From positions 55,775 to 119,774 of the forward strand of contig JAKQTN010000067.1 in NCBI GenBank assembly GCA_029563075.1: a stretch of DNA of 64,000 nucleotides, in the 5' to 3' direction. Below the pieces are notes generated by a model. That model was not told the origin of the DNA. It did no database searches and saw only the letters and a program-made list of their open reading frames with translations. The stretch is from Pseudomonadota bacterium. Its GTDB lineage: Bacteria > Pseudomonadota > Gammaproteobacteria > Burkholderiales > Methylophilaceae. The translations under genes were made by a program, and so were the position numbers. Below, one piece after another: positions 8,904 to 17,476 of the stretch (position 1 is the stretch's first letter; each line of letters starts with the position of its first letter).

Positions 8904-10199
8904 ATGAATGCAAATCTAATCCGTCAGGCCGCAGTGGTGCTAGCCAATCTGCTTGATTTCAATAGTCCGGCAGATGCCAAATTGAGTGAGTTTTTTCGCA
9001 ATAACCGTGAACTCGGCACCAAAGACCGTGCTTTTGTGGCCGAGAGCGTATATGGCGTGCTGCGCCGTCTGCGTTATTTAAGTACGGTAGCCGCCAATGA
9101 GGAGAACGACCCAGATGATGCGCGTAAACTCATACTGGCGTGGCTACTGCGTATTCAAGGCAAGAGCATCCGCGAGCTTGAGCCGGTATTGACCGAGCAG
9201 CAAACCGAGTGGGCGCATGCGATTAAGGCCAAATCGACCGAAAATTTGCCTTTGGCCGTGCAGGCCGACGTGCGCGATTGGCTGTGGGATAAGCTGGTAG
9301 CGCAATATGGCGAAACAGAAGCGTTGACGATTTGCCGCAGCATGTTCGAGCAGGCGAGTCTGGATTTGCGCGTCAATACCATCAAAGGCAACCGGGATGA
9401 GGTGCTTAAAAAAATGCTGGCTGAAAACACTTCTAACGAAGATGTCATTAAAGCTACTCCGTATTCGCCAATTGGTATCCGCATGCCTAACCGCATGGGC
9501 ATCAGCCGCCATGTATTATTCACCGAAGGTAAAATCGAGGTGCAGGACGAAGGCAGCCAGTTATTGGCCTATTTGGTCGCGCCAAAACGCGGCCAGATGG
9601 TAGCAGATTTCTGTGCGGGCGCAGGCGGTAAAAGCCTGGCCATAGGCGCGTTGATGAAAAACACGGGCCGACTTTATGCGTTCGATGTCTCAGAACGGCG
9701 CTTACAAAATTTGGGGCAACGCTTAAAACGCTCTGGCTTGTCCAATCTGCATGCGCAGGTGATTACGAGCGAAAACGATCCCAAGTTAAAGCGTCTTAAT
9801 GGCAAGTTTGACCGCGTGCTGGTGGATGCGCCCTGCAGTGGGCTAGGCACTTTGCGACGTAACCCGGACTTAAAATGGCGCCAAACCGAGCAGGATGTGC
9901 AGGAACTGAATGTTAAGCAAACCAATATTCTGGCGCGCGCAGCAAAACTCACCAAGGCAGGCGGGCGCTTGATTTACGCCACTTGCAGTCTGTTGCAAGA
10001 CGAAAACGAGGCAATTGCCGAAGCGTTTTTAACTGCTCATCCAGAGTTTGATTTGCTGCCAGCCAATGAGATTCTAAGCCAGCAGCACATCAAACTGGAT
10101 ACAGGCAAATATTTAAAATTATTGCCACATCTGCACGGCACCGATGGTTTTTTTGCAGCGGTGTTTGAACGCAAAATGATTAAAGATGAAACTGCCTAG
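8904..10199 (+). CDS. RsmB/NOP2/Sun family rRNA m5C methyltransferase
   Basis: A 431-residue SAM-dependent RNA cytosine-5 methyltransferase. The SAM site is visible as VADFCAGAGGKSLAIGAL. Motif IV is DAPCSGLGTLRRNPDLKWR, and the catalytic cysteine of motif VI is in YATCSLLQDENEAIAEAFL. The N-terminal helical region resembles the NusB-like domain of RsmB (16S rRNA C967). It is nearest to RsmB, but the exact target cannot be settled by eye. It overlaps the following symporter gene by 14 bp, which suggests translational coupling. Confidence 0.85.
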   Translation: MNANLIRQAAVVLANLLDFNSPADAKLSEFFRNNRELGTKDRAFVAESVYGVLRRLRYLSTVAANEENDPDDARKLILAWLLRIQGKSIRELEPVLTEQQTEWAHAIKAKSTENLPLAVQADVRDWLWDKLVAQYGETEALTICRSMFEQASLDLRVNTIKGNRDEVLKKMLAENTSNEDVIKATPYSPIGIRMPNRMGISRHVLFTEGKIEVQDEGSQLLAYLVAPKRGQMVADFCAGAGGKSLAIGALMKNTGRLYAFDVSERRLQNLGQRLKRSGLSNLHAQVITSENDPKLKRLNGKFDRVLVDAPCSGLGTLRRNPDLKWRQTEQDVQELNVKQTNILARAAKLTKAGGRLIYATCSLLQDENEAIAEAFLTAHPEFDLLPANEILSQQHIKLDTGKYLKLLPHLHGTDGFFAAVFERKMIKDETA

Positions 10200-11424
10200 C
10201 CTTAACACCCAAATTTTAATAGGGGCAATTGCTGGTGTAGCAGTCGGACTGTATTTTCAAACACTAGGTGCAGAAAACCCTGTCGCACAGGGAGGTTTGT
10301 ATGCCTCCGGCCTGGTCGGCATGCTGTTTATCGATTTGCTCAAAATGATCTTGATTCCACTGGTGTTTTGCTCAATCACCGTGGGGATTGCCAATTTGCG
10401 GCAACACCAGCAAATGCATCACGTTTGGGTAACCACACTCCTGTTTTTTGTATGCTCTATGGGGATTGCGATAGTGCTGGGCATGGCCGCCAGCCTTTAC
10501 TTCAAGCCGGGTAGCGGGTTGAGCCTGCCGATGTTTGAGCATGCCTTGCAAAACTTTGAAGCAAAGCAATTGCCGCTACCCGAATTTTTCGCACAGTTTT
10601 TACATGGCTTGTTTGTTAACCCATTTAAAGCGTTAAGTGAAGGTAACGTGCTGGCTGTGGTGTTATTCGCGCTGATATTGGGCGTCACGCTGGTGATGGG
10701 CGGCGAGCGTTATAAAAGTATTTTATCTCTGCTGCAAGAAGGCCTGGAAATCACCATGCGTATAGTCGGCTGGGTGATGCGCTTGGCGCCACTCGGCATC
10801 ATGGCGCTGCTGATTAAGCTGGTTGCGGTGCAGGATGTTGCCATGCTGGGCACGCTGGCCAAGTTTGTGGTGCTTGTTATCGGCACGCTGCTGTTGCACG
10901 GCATCGTGATATTGCCATTGACGCTGTATTTATTTACAGGCAAGTCGCCGCTCTGGTTTTGGCGCGGGGCGCGCGAGGCTTTGGTGACGGCATTCGCTAC
11001 CAGTTCAAGCTCGGCCACTTTGCCGGTTACCCTGCGTTGTGCAGCGCAGCATTTACAGGTAAAGCCAGAAATCGCCGGGTTTGTGATTCCGCTTGGCGCC
11101 ACCATTAACATGGATGGCACAGCCTTATATGAAGCTGCTGCCGCGCTGTTTGTCGCTAATCTAGTCGGCGTGGACCTTAACCTGACTCAGCAGCTGATAG
11201 TATTTTTCACCTCCATGATCGCCGCCATGGGCGCGCCAGGCATTCCCAGCGCAGGCATGGTCACGATGGTGATGGTGCTGCAATCGGTCGGCTTGCCTGC
11301 CGAAGCGATTGCGATTTTGCTGCCCATAGACCGCCTGCTCGATACCTTGCGTACCACGGTAAATGTGCAGGGTGATATGGTGGGGAGTCTGGTAGTGCAA
11401 AAACTTGTAAATAGCGAAAAATAG
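10186..11424 (+). CDS. Dicarboxylate/amino acid:cation symporter (DAACS family)
   Basis: A 412-residue secondary transporter of the GltP/DctA family that imports C4-dicarboxylates or glutamate/aspartate with H+ or Na+. The serine-rich re-entrant loop (TSSSSATLPVTLRC) and the substrate/cation motif INMDGTALYEA are both present. The GAPGIPSAGMVTMVMVL and LLPIDRLLDTLRTTVNVQGD segments of the C-terminal half are typical. It overlaps the methyltransferase gene before it. In a methylotroph with limited multicarbon use it may serve amino acid or organic acid salvage, which is an inference. Confidence 0.88.
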   Translation: MKLPSLNTQILIGAIAGVAVGLYFQTLGAENPVAQGGLYASGLVGMLFIDLLKMILIPLVFCSITVGIANLRQHQQMHHVWVTTLLFFVCSMGIAIVLGMAASLYFKPGSGLSLPMFEHALQNFEAKQLPLPEFFAQFLHGLFVNPFKALSEGNVLAVVLFALILGVTLVMGGERYKSILSLLQEGLEITMRIVGWVMRLAPLGIMALLIKLVAVQDVAMLGTLAKFVVLVIGTLLLHGIVILPLTLYLFTGKSPLWFWRGAREALVTAFATSSSSATLPVTLRCAAQHLQVKPEIAGFVIPLGATINMDGTALYEAAAALFVANLVGVDLNLTQQLIVFFTSMIAAMGAPGIPSAGMVTMVMVLQSVGLPAEAIAILLPIDRLLDTLRTTVNVQGDMVGSLVVQKLVNSEK

Positions 11425-11463
11425 ATGCTCTGGGAGCCGCATGGATATTGCCTTCCAGAGCAT
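11425..11463 (+). terminator. Hairpin after symporter gene, possible terminator
   Basis: A 9-bp perfect inverted repeat (ATGCTCTGG / CCAGAGCAT) with a 21-base loop begins directly after the symporter stop and is followed by GTTCGTTTTC. It lies between two converging genes. The long loop and broken T-run make it a weak terminator candidate. Confidence 0.4.
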
Positions 11464-11483
11464 GTTCGTTTTCGAAAAAAAGC

Positions 11484-14400
11484 TTAATTCGTTTTAAATT
11501 TTCCGGTTCGGAGCTTTTCTAGCCCATTCATCACCAACGAATATGCTGCCGGCACCACCACTAAAGTCAGTAAGGTCGATGAAATCATGCCGCCGATAAT
11601 GGCGACTGAAAGCGGCCGGTTGGTTTCACTGCCTGCGCCTAAGCCCAGCGCCGCTGGCAGCAAAGCCAGAATAATGGTGAGCGAAGTCATCAATACCGGG
11701 CGTAGTCTGATCGGGCAAGCTTCTTTAAGTGCTTCGTTGATGCTGGCACCTTTTTCACGCAGTTGGTTGGTTAAATCCACCAGCAGAATCGAGTTTTTGG
11801 CGACCAGGCCTATCAGTAACACCAAGCCTATCATCGAGAAAATATTGAGCGTGTCGCCAGAAATCAAAAGAGCGATAAGTCCGCCGATAATAGCGAGCGG
11901 TTGCGCGAGCATGATGATAAGGGGCTGAATAAACGAGTTAAATTGGCTCGCCAGCACCATGTAGAGCAGGACAAAAGCGAGCAAAAATACAAATTTCACG
12001 TTTTTCATGGTTTTGCCAAGCTCTTCGGCCTGGCCTGTGAATTTAACCTTGTAATTTGGTGGCACCAGTTTAGCGATGGTTTTATTCACCAGATCCACCG
12101 CCTCGCCCAGTGGCATGTTGGGGTTGGCGTAAAAATTAACCGCATACTGCAAATCATAGCGGCCAATGACGGCCGCACCCAACTCTGCCTTGAAGCTGGC
12201 CACAGCGTCTAACCTGACCAACTCGCCACTTGCGCTTCGGAGATAAATTTTGCTTAGATCTGCTGCATTTTTAAGCAAGGTTTCGCTTGATTTCAGGCGG
12301 ATGTCGTAACGCTGGCCATCGCTGGTGGAGTCATTATATTTTGCTACATTGATGCCGCCAGCATATAAACTCACGGCGGTGGCAATGTCATTAGCGCTCA
12401 GGTCTAGTGTTGCTGCGCGTGCACGGTCAATCTGCATATTGAGCTGCGGCAAGTCCAGTTGCACATCTACATCCACTTTCCCCATGTCGGGATTGTTGCT
12501 CAAGCTTTGCTGCATCAGCTGCGAAATGCGGCCAATCTCCTGTAAATTGGCGCCTGTCAGGTTGAATTGCAGTTTCTCTGAGCGCTGACCGCGCACTATA
12601 GAGGTGGGTGACGGAATCGCGCGTACGCCGGGAATCTTATCGAATTCTTTTTTTAACTCTTTAATCAGGGTTTGCTGGCTCTTGACCCGTTCTTCTTTAG
12701 GTTTCAAGCGTACATTGATATTGCCCTGGTTGACTTGCCCGCGGGAGCCCGCGCCAATGGTGGCAAAGTAGCTCGCTACTTCATCTTTATGGCTGGCCAC
12801 AGCGGCTTCAACCAGTTTCAGGCGCGAATCTGTGTAGGCCAGGCTCGAACCTAAAGGGGTTTTGATACTGATGCTGAAACTGCTTTCATCCGCTTCCGGC
12901 ACAAAGTCTTTAGCGACATGTTTGAGCGAATAGAAACCAGTGGCACCTACGAAAACAGTGGTGAATAACAAGACCAGGCCACGGTGATCGAGCGCGAAGT
13001 GCAACAGTTTTTTGTAAACGCTTTCCAGCGTATTCAACCCGCGGCCAATAGCCTTGTAAAGCGCATTTTCATTATGGGTAACGCTGAGATAGCGCGAACA
13101 CAGCATGGGCGTGAGCGTGAGCGAAACAAATAACGAAACAAGCACACCAAACGTGACCACCACGGCAAACGATTTAAAAAACATGCCGATGACGCCATCC
13201 ATAAAAATCACCGGCGCGAATATGCACACCAACGATGCAGAGGAGGCCAGCACCGCAAACACTACTTCGTTACTGCCGACAATGGTGGCTTTGGTGCGAA
13301 ACGCCGCTACCGCTAGCGGGTCTTTCAAGTCGCTTGCGCTCAAGCCAGTACCAGCTTCGCCAGACATGTGCCTTAGAATGCTCTCCCGCACCACAATGGC
13401 ATCATCCACCACCACACCGATCAGCAACAGTAAGGCCAGCAAGGTCATGCTGTTGAAGGTGTAGCCGGCAAAATACATTACCGCGATTGCGCCCAGCAAC
13501 GAAACGGGGATTTCCAGACAAATCATCAGCGTAGAGCTGAAAGAGCGCATAAAGATTAATACAATCAGCGCGGCAAACAGCGTTCCTTCAACCAGATGCT
13601 CTTTAAGCGATGCGACAAGCTGGTTGATGAAAATGGAGTCGTTGCTCGAAATTTCGAGCGTCATGCCGGCCGGCAGATTAGGGCGAATATCGGCTTCAAG
13701 CCTGCGTTCGACTTCTTTAATGATTTCCACTGTATTGGCGTTTGCGATTTTCACCATGCCAATGCCCACTGTGGGTTTGCCATTGTAGCGCGCCACCTGG
13801 CGATTGTCTGTAATGCCGTCTTCAATCGTGGCGATGTCTTTTAGACGAATGGGCACGCCAGCTTTTGTGAGCACGACCATATCCGCGAGTGTTTGGGTAT
13901 TATGAAACTCAAGGTCGAGCTTGACCAACTGTTCCGCCTGCTGGCTGACCAGAAAGCCGCCTGGAAGCTGCACGTGTTCGCGATCAAATGCAGAAACTAA
14001 ATCGTTGGCGGTGAGTTTGTAGGCAGCCATGCGCTCCGGCGAGACATTAACGCGAATCACCCGGTCGCGGCGGCCGCCAAGCGTCACTTCGCCTACGCCC
14101 TGAATGGTTTCAAATTTCTTCTTCAGTACGTTATTGGCGTACAAATTGAGTTGCTGGATGGTGCGGTCGCCGCTCAAAGCCAGCCAGATCACGGGTGCAG
14201 CGTTGGTGTCGACCTTTTGCACAGTTGGCGGATCGGTGTCGTCGGGCAGGCGGCGCAATACCTGATTCACTTTGGCTTGCACCTCGTTGTACGCCACATC
14301 GATGTTCTTGCTCAACGCAAAGGTAATTTTGATGCTGGAAACGCCGGGCGATGAAGCAGACTCAATATGCTCAATGCCGGGTGTGGTATTGACGGCGGAT

Positions 14401-14603
14401 TCAATCACGCTGGTGATGCTGGTATCAACCACTTCCGGGTCAGCGCCGCGCAAGGTGGTATTGACCATAATGATCGGGAAATCAATAGAAGGGATGCGGT
14501 CTACGCCAATGCGCTGGTAAGCGATGAGGCCGAATAGTATGATGACGCCGGATAGCATCCAGGCGAGGACGTGGCGTTTTATCGATAGTTCAGGCAGCGT
14601 CAT
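11484..14603 (-). CDS. RND efflux pump permease (HAE1/AcrB family)
   Basis: A 1039-residue proton-driven inner membrane efflux transporter with the two-fold repeat of 12 membrane helices and large periplasmic loops. The start MTLPELSIKRHVLAWMLSGVIILFG is typical. The proton-relay aspartates are in LLIGVVVDDAIVVRE of TM4, and the C-terminal half has GLVAKNSILLVD and EACPIRLRPVLMTS. It belongs with the adaptor gene upstream, from which it is separated by a 150-bp palindromic spacer. No outer membrane channel gene is next to it. Substrates cannot be read from sequence. Confidence 0.92.
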   Translation of the reverse strand: MTLPELSIKRHVLAWMLSGVIILFGLIAYQRIGVDRIPSIDFPIIMVNTTLRGADPEVVDTSITSVIESAVNTTPGIEHIESASSPGVSSIKITFALSKNIDVAYNEVQAKVNQVLRRLPDDTDPPTVQKVDTNAAPVIWLALSGDRTIQQLNLYANNVLKKKFETIQGVGEVTLGGRRDRVIRVNVSPERMAAYKLTANDLVSAFDREHVQLPGGFLVSQQAEQLVKLDLEFHNTQTLADMVVLTKAGVPIRLKDIATIEDGITDNRQVARYNGKPTVGIGMVKIANANTVEIIKEVERRLEADIRPNLPAGMTLEISSNDSIFINQLVASLKEHLVEGTLFAALIVLIFMRSFSSTLMICLEIPVSLLGAIAVMYFAGYTFNSMTLLALLLLIGVVVDDAIVVRESILRHMSGEAGTGLSASDLKDPLAVAAFRTKATIVGSNEVVFAVLASSASLVCIFAPVIFMDGVIGMFFKSFAVVVTFGVLVSLFVSLTLTPMLCSRYLSVTHNENALYKAIGRGLNTLESVYKKLLHFALDHRGLVLLFTTVFVGATGFYSLKHVAKDFVPEADESSFSISIKTPLGSSLAYTDSRLKLVEAAVASHKDEVASYFATIGAGSRGQVNQGNINVRLKPKEERVKSQQTLIKELKKEFDKIPGVRAIPSPTSIVRGQRSEKLQFNLTGANLQEIGRISQLMQQSLSNNPDMGKVDVDVQLDLPQLNMQIDRARAATLDLSANDIATAVSLYAGGINVAKYNDSTSDGQRYDIRLKSSETLLKNAADLSKIYLRSASGELVRLDAVASFKAELGAAVIGRYDLQYAVNFYANPNMPLGEAVDLVNKTIAKLVPPNYKVKFTGQAEELGKTMKNVKFVFLLAFVLLYMVLASQFNSFIQPLIIMLAQPLAIIGGLIALLISGDTLNIFSMIGLVLLIGLVAKNSILLVDLTNQLREKGASINEALKEACPIRLRPVLMTSLTIILALLPAALGLGAGSETNRPLSVAIIGGMISSTLLTLVVVPAAYSLVMNGLEKLRTGKFKTN

Positions 14604-14604
14604 T

Positions 14605-14728
14605 TAAAAATCCAAACTTCGTCATCATGCTGTGTTGCGCGCAAAAAATTACTCCTTACATAATCAAACATATGCGGCGTCGCAATTTTTTGCGCGCGCC
14701 TTGCCTGATTTAGAACTTTGAATTTTTA
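14605..14728. repeat. Long imperfect palindrome between RND adaptor and permease genes
   Basis: Two nested inverted repeats fill the spacer. The outer arms (TAAAAATCCAAACTTC at 14605-14620 and its near-complement at 14713-14728) match at 14 of 16 bases. The inner arms (GCGCGCAAAAAATT at 14637-14650 and 14684-14697) are perfect over 14 bases around a 33-base centre. The outer arm reaches to within a base or two of the permease start codon and includes its ribosome binding region. It may be a mobile palindromic intergenic element or an RNA structure affecting permease translation. Confidence 0.7.
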
Positions 14729-14753
14729 GAAGCATTTTAATAAACAATAGTAA

Positions 14754-15857
14754 CTAGTTTTTTTCATGACCAATCTTGACTGGTGCCCCATTCGTCAAAA
14801 AGCCGGCGCCGTCCACCACGATGACATCATTCGCTTTCAAGCCTTCCAGCAGTTCAATCATGCCATTTTGGCGCAAACCGGTTTTTACGACTGCCTGATA
14901 TGCAATATTGTTGCGTACGACATAAACCACTTCACCCGCAGGGCGCAGCACCAGGCTTTGCTCGGGAATCATCATGGCGGCTGCCTGCGAGCCTAAAATC
15001 ACGGTACCAGTAACGCTGGCGCCAGGTTGCCAGCCGGGGGCGTCTAGCACGTCCGCAATCACGTCTACTGTGCGGCTGCCTTCAGTAATCATGGGTTTTA
15101 GTTCGTGAATCACGGTTTCGACCGGTTTGTCGCTGGTGGGTGTTGTGAGCCGTACTTTGAGGCCAGGTTTGAGTTGTGCGCCGATGTGTTCTGGAAAAGG
15201 CAGATGCGCGCGTAATCTCTGTTTGGAAATAATTTGCACGATGGGATCCCCCACACGCACGAAATCGCCCGTATCCACAATTTTTTTCTCTATCACACCG
15301 CTGACAGGTGCAAGCACCCTGGTTTTTCTGCTGCTGTGGTTGATGCTCGCGACGCGCGCTCTCGCTGCCTCAAGTTGTTGTTTCAGTACGTTTTGCTGGG
15401 CAATGTCGTTATCTACCGCGTTTTGGGAGATAAATTTTTTATCAACTAAAGCCTGGTTGCGGGCAACGATTTTGGCCTGGTTTTCCAATAATGCCTGAAT
15501 GCGCGCAATTTCCGCCTGTGCTTCATTGCGCTGCATGGTGAAATCGGCGGCATCTAAAATGGCGATGAGTTGCCCCTGTTTGACGGTTTGACCAGGGTTA
15601 ACCAGCACTTTAACCACGCGTGCAGCCACCTCTGCTGCTACCGTTGGGTCTACCAGGCCTTCCAGCGAGCCGATGGCCACTTCTGTAGTTTCAATCGCTT
15701 GGTTCTTGACTTCAGTAATGGTAACAAGGGTAGGTTTCTGGCCTTTTTTTTCAGACTTTTCAGCTGTTCCATCGTCTTTTGCGCCGCAGGCGATCAATAG
15801 CAAAGATAGCAGCCCGATAAAAAGAGAGGAAGAGATGTTGTGCATAAATGTCTTCAT
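14754..15857 (-). CDS. RND efflux periplasmic adaptor (membrane fusion protein), lipoprotein
   Basis: A 367-residue HlyD/AcrA-type adaptor that links the inner membrane RND pump to an outer membrane channel. A lipoprotein signal ends in LLLIAC, with Cys24 as the likely lipidated residue. A split lipoyl/barrel-sandwich domain follows (VLVNPGQTVKQGQLIAILDAADF and VLAPVSGVIEKKIVDTGDFV) flanking a coiled-coil hairpin, then a beta-barrel and membrane-proximal domain. Its start codon overlaps the ampD stop region by one base. It is transcribed towards the permease gene. Confidence 0.9.
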   Translation of the reverse strand: MKTFMHNISSSLFIGLLSLLLIACGAKDDGTAEKSEKKGQKPTLVTITEVKNQAIETTEVAIGSLEGLVDPTVAAEVAARVVKVLVNPGQTVKQGQLIAILDAADFTMQRNEAQAEIARIQALLENQAKIVARNQALVDKKFISQNAVDNDIAQQNVLKQQLEAARARVASINHSSRKTRVLAPVSGVIEKKIVDTGDFVRVGDPIVQIISKQRLRAHLPFPEHIGAQLKPGLKVRLTTPTSDKPVETVIHELKPMITEGSRTVDVIADVLDAPGWQPGASVTGTVILGSQAAAMMIPEQSLVLRPAGEVVYVVRNNIAYQAVVKTGLRQNGMIELLEGLKANDVIVVDGAGFLTNGAPVKIGHEKN

Positions 15858-16411
15858 TATAGTTTTTTAATTTGTTTTATTTTGTGCCAATCAAAATATG
15901 GTCCAGGATCGGTTTTACGGCCTGGTGCAATATCTGAATGCCCAACAATATCTTGTATAGGGTAAGCCTTACTCAAACATTCAAGCAGCAAGTTAAGCGT
16001 ATGGTATTGTGCTGGTTCAAATGCCTCAAAATCACTGCCTTCCAGCTCAATTCCGACAGAAAAATCGTTACAACGTTCACGATCCTGCCAGTTTGATACG
16101 CCCGCATGCCAGGCGCGCTGCAGACACGATACAAATTGAATCAGTTCGCCATCGCGCCGAATGAGAAAATGTGACGATACTTTGCGCGCGTAAATTTCGG
16201 CATAGTAAGGGTGTTCATTGGGATCAAGCTGGTTGGTGAATAATTGCACGATGCCAGCACCCCCGTATTCATTGGGAGGCAGGCTGATGTTGTGAATGAC
16301 AATCATATTCACCGAACAGTGTTCTGGCCTTGCGTCATAATTGGGTGAGGAGATTTGTGTGGCAGGCTCAACATAGCCGGCCGCATTCAGTTTTAATTTA
16401 TTGTTCGGCAT
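15857..16411 (-). CDS. ampD: AmpD, 1,6-anhydro-N-acetylmuramyl-L-alanine amidase
   Basis: Cytoplasmic zinc amidase that removes the peptide from anhydro-muropeptides during cell wall recycling. At 184 residues it is the normal AmpD length, with no signal peptide. Zinc and catalytic motifs are visible: the MIVIHNISLPP histidine, the AWHAGVSNW motif, and the C-terminal VGHSDIAPGRKTDPGPYFDW, which is diagnostic for AmpD. It is the first gene of a run that continues into the RND adaptor, with a one-base overlap. Confidence 0.93.
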   Translation of the reverse strand: MPNNKLKLNAAGYVEPATQISSPNYDARPEHCSVNMIVIHNISLPPNEYGGAGIVQLFTNQLDPNEHPYYAEIYARKVSSHFLIRRDGELIQFVSCLQRAWHAGVSNWQDRERCNDFSVGIELEGSDFEAFEPAQYHTLNLLLECLSKAYPIQDIVGHSDIAPGRKTDPGPYFDWHKIKQIKKL

Positions 16412-16474
16412 GCAAATAAGGGTGTTATCAGCTAGAATTCTGTTTATTAAGTAGTTTATTGTAAAGGTAAAACC

Positions 16475-17476
16475 ATGGTTTTTGTGCTGCTTTTGGCGAT
16501 GTTGGTGGTAATTTTAATTGCGGCAGAAGTGTTTACTAACGCGCTGGAACATTTGGGCGAAAAGCTCGGCATTTCTGAGGGCGTGACCGGTTCGCTCTTC
16601 GCCGCGGTTGGCACAGCCTTGCCGGAAACTTCCGTGCCCTTGCTTGCTTTGCTTGCAGGTACACAAAATGCAGCCACCAATGAAGAAATCGGCGTAGGGG
16701 CGATTTTAGGCGCGCCATTGATGCTGGCTACTTTGTCGGTGTGCCTGATGGCGGTTTCGGTATGGAAGCGTCGCGGCACACACGGCCATCTAAGACCAGA
16801 ACGTACCGGCCTAACCCGCGACCTCAATTTTTTTCTGGTTGCATTCGGGTTTGCGACCATCGCGCTCTTCATACCGCACGGTATGGTTGCCGTGCGCTAT
16901 GGCTTAGGTTTCTGCATGGTGATGATCTATTTTATCTATGTGATGGTGACATTACGTGCCTCTAAAGCCCTGGTAGAGGATGGCCATGTCACAGAAGCCG
17001 ATAGCGATATGTTTTTATGTAAATTGGGGCTGCCTAATAACATGGTAGTGATCGTGATACAGCTTTTATTAGGTCTGGGCCTGTTGATTGCGGGTGCGAA
17101 AGGTTTTATTGGCGGTGTGGAAGAAGCTTCGCATCTACTTGGCATTTCCGCGCTGTTGTTATCTCTGCTGATTATTCCTATCGCGACCGAGCTTCCTGAA
17201 AAGGTGAACAGCATCTTGTGGATACGCAAAGGCAAAGACACGTTGGCGTTCGGTAACATTACCGGTGCGATGGTTTTTCAGGGTACGTTGTTGCCGGCGA
17301 TTGGTATTATGCTCACGCCTTGGGAGCCGCGCAAAGAAGTGTTGTGGGGGATTATCGTGACGCTGATTGCTGCAGGCTGGATGCGTTATTTAATGGCTAA
17401 GGGCGGTATCAGAGTCTGGCATTTGCTGGTGAATGGCACTCTGTATATTGGTTATTTGGTCATCGCGCTCAGTTAG
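16475..17476 (+). CDS. Sodium/calcium exchanger family membrane protein (CaCA)
   Basis: A 333-residue polytopic membrane protein with the two alpha repeats of the Ca2+/cation antiporter superfamily. The alpha-1 motif is GSLFAAVGTALPETSVPLLALL, and the alpha-2 motif is IPIATELPEKVNSILWIRKGKDTLAFGNITGAM, each carrying the ion-binding acidic residue. The charged segment between the halves (about residues 155-175) is the expected cytoplasmic loop. The ion it moves is not certain. Its 3' end overlaps the converging pilR gene by 4 bp. Confidence 0.87.
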   Translation: MVFVLLLAMLVVILIAAEVFTNALEHLGEKLGISEGVTGSLFAAVGTALPETSVPLLALLAGTQNAATNEEIGVGAILGAPLMLATLSVCLMAVSVWKRRGTHGHLRPERTGLTRDLNFFLVAFGFATIALFIPHGMVAVRYGLGFCMVMIYFIYVMVTLRASKALVEDGHVTEADSDMFLCKLGLPNNMVVIVIQLLLGLGLLIAGAKGFIGGVEEASHLLGISALLLSLLIIPIATELPEKVNSILWIRKGKDTLAFGNITGAMVFQGTLLPAIGIMLTPWEPRKEVLWGIIVTLIAAGWMRYLMAKGGIRVWHLLVNGTLYIGYLVIALS

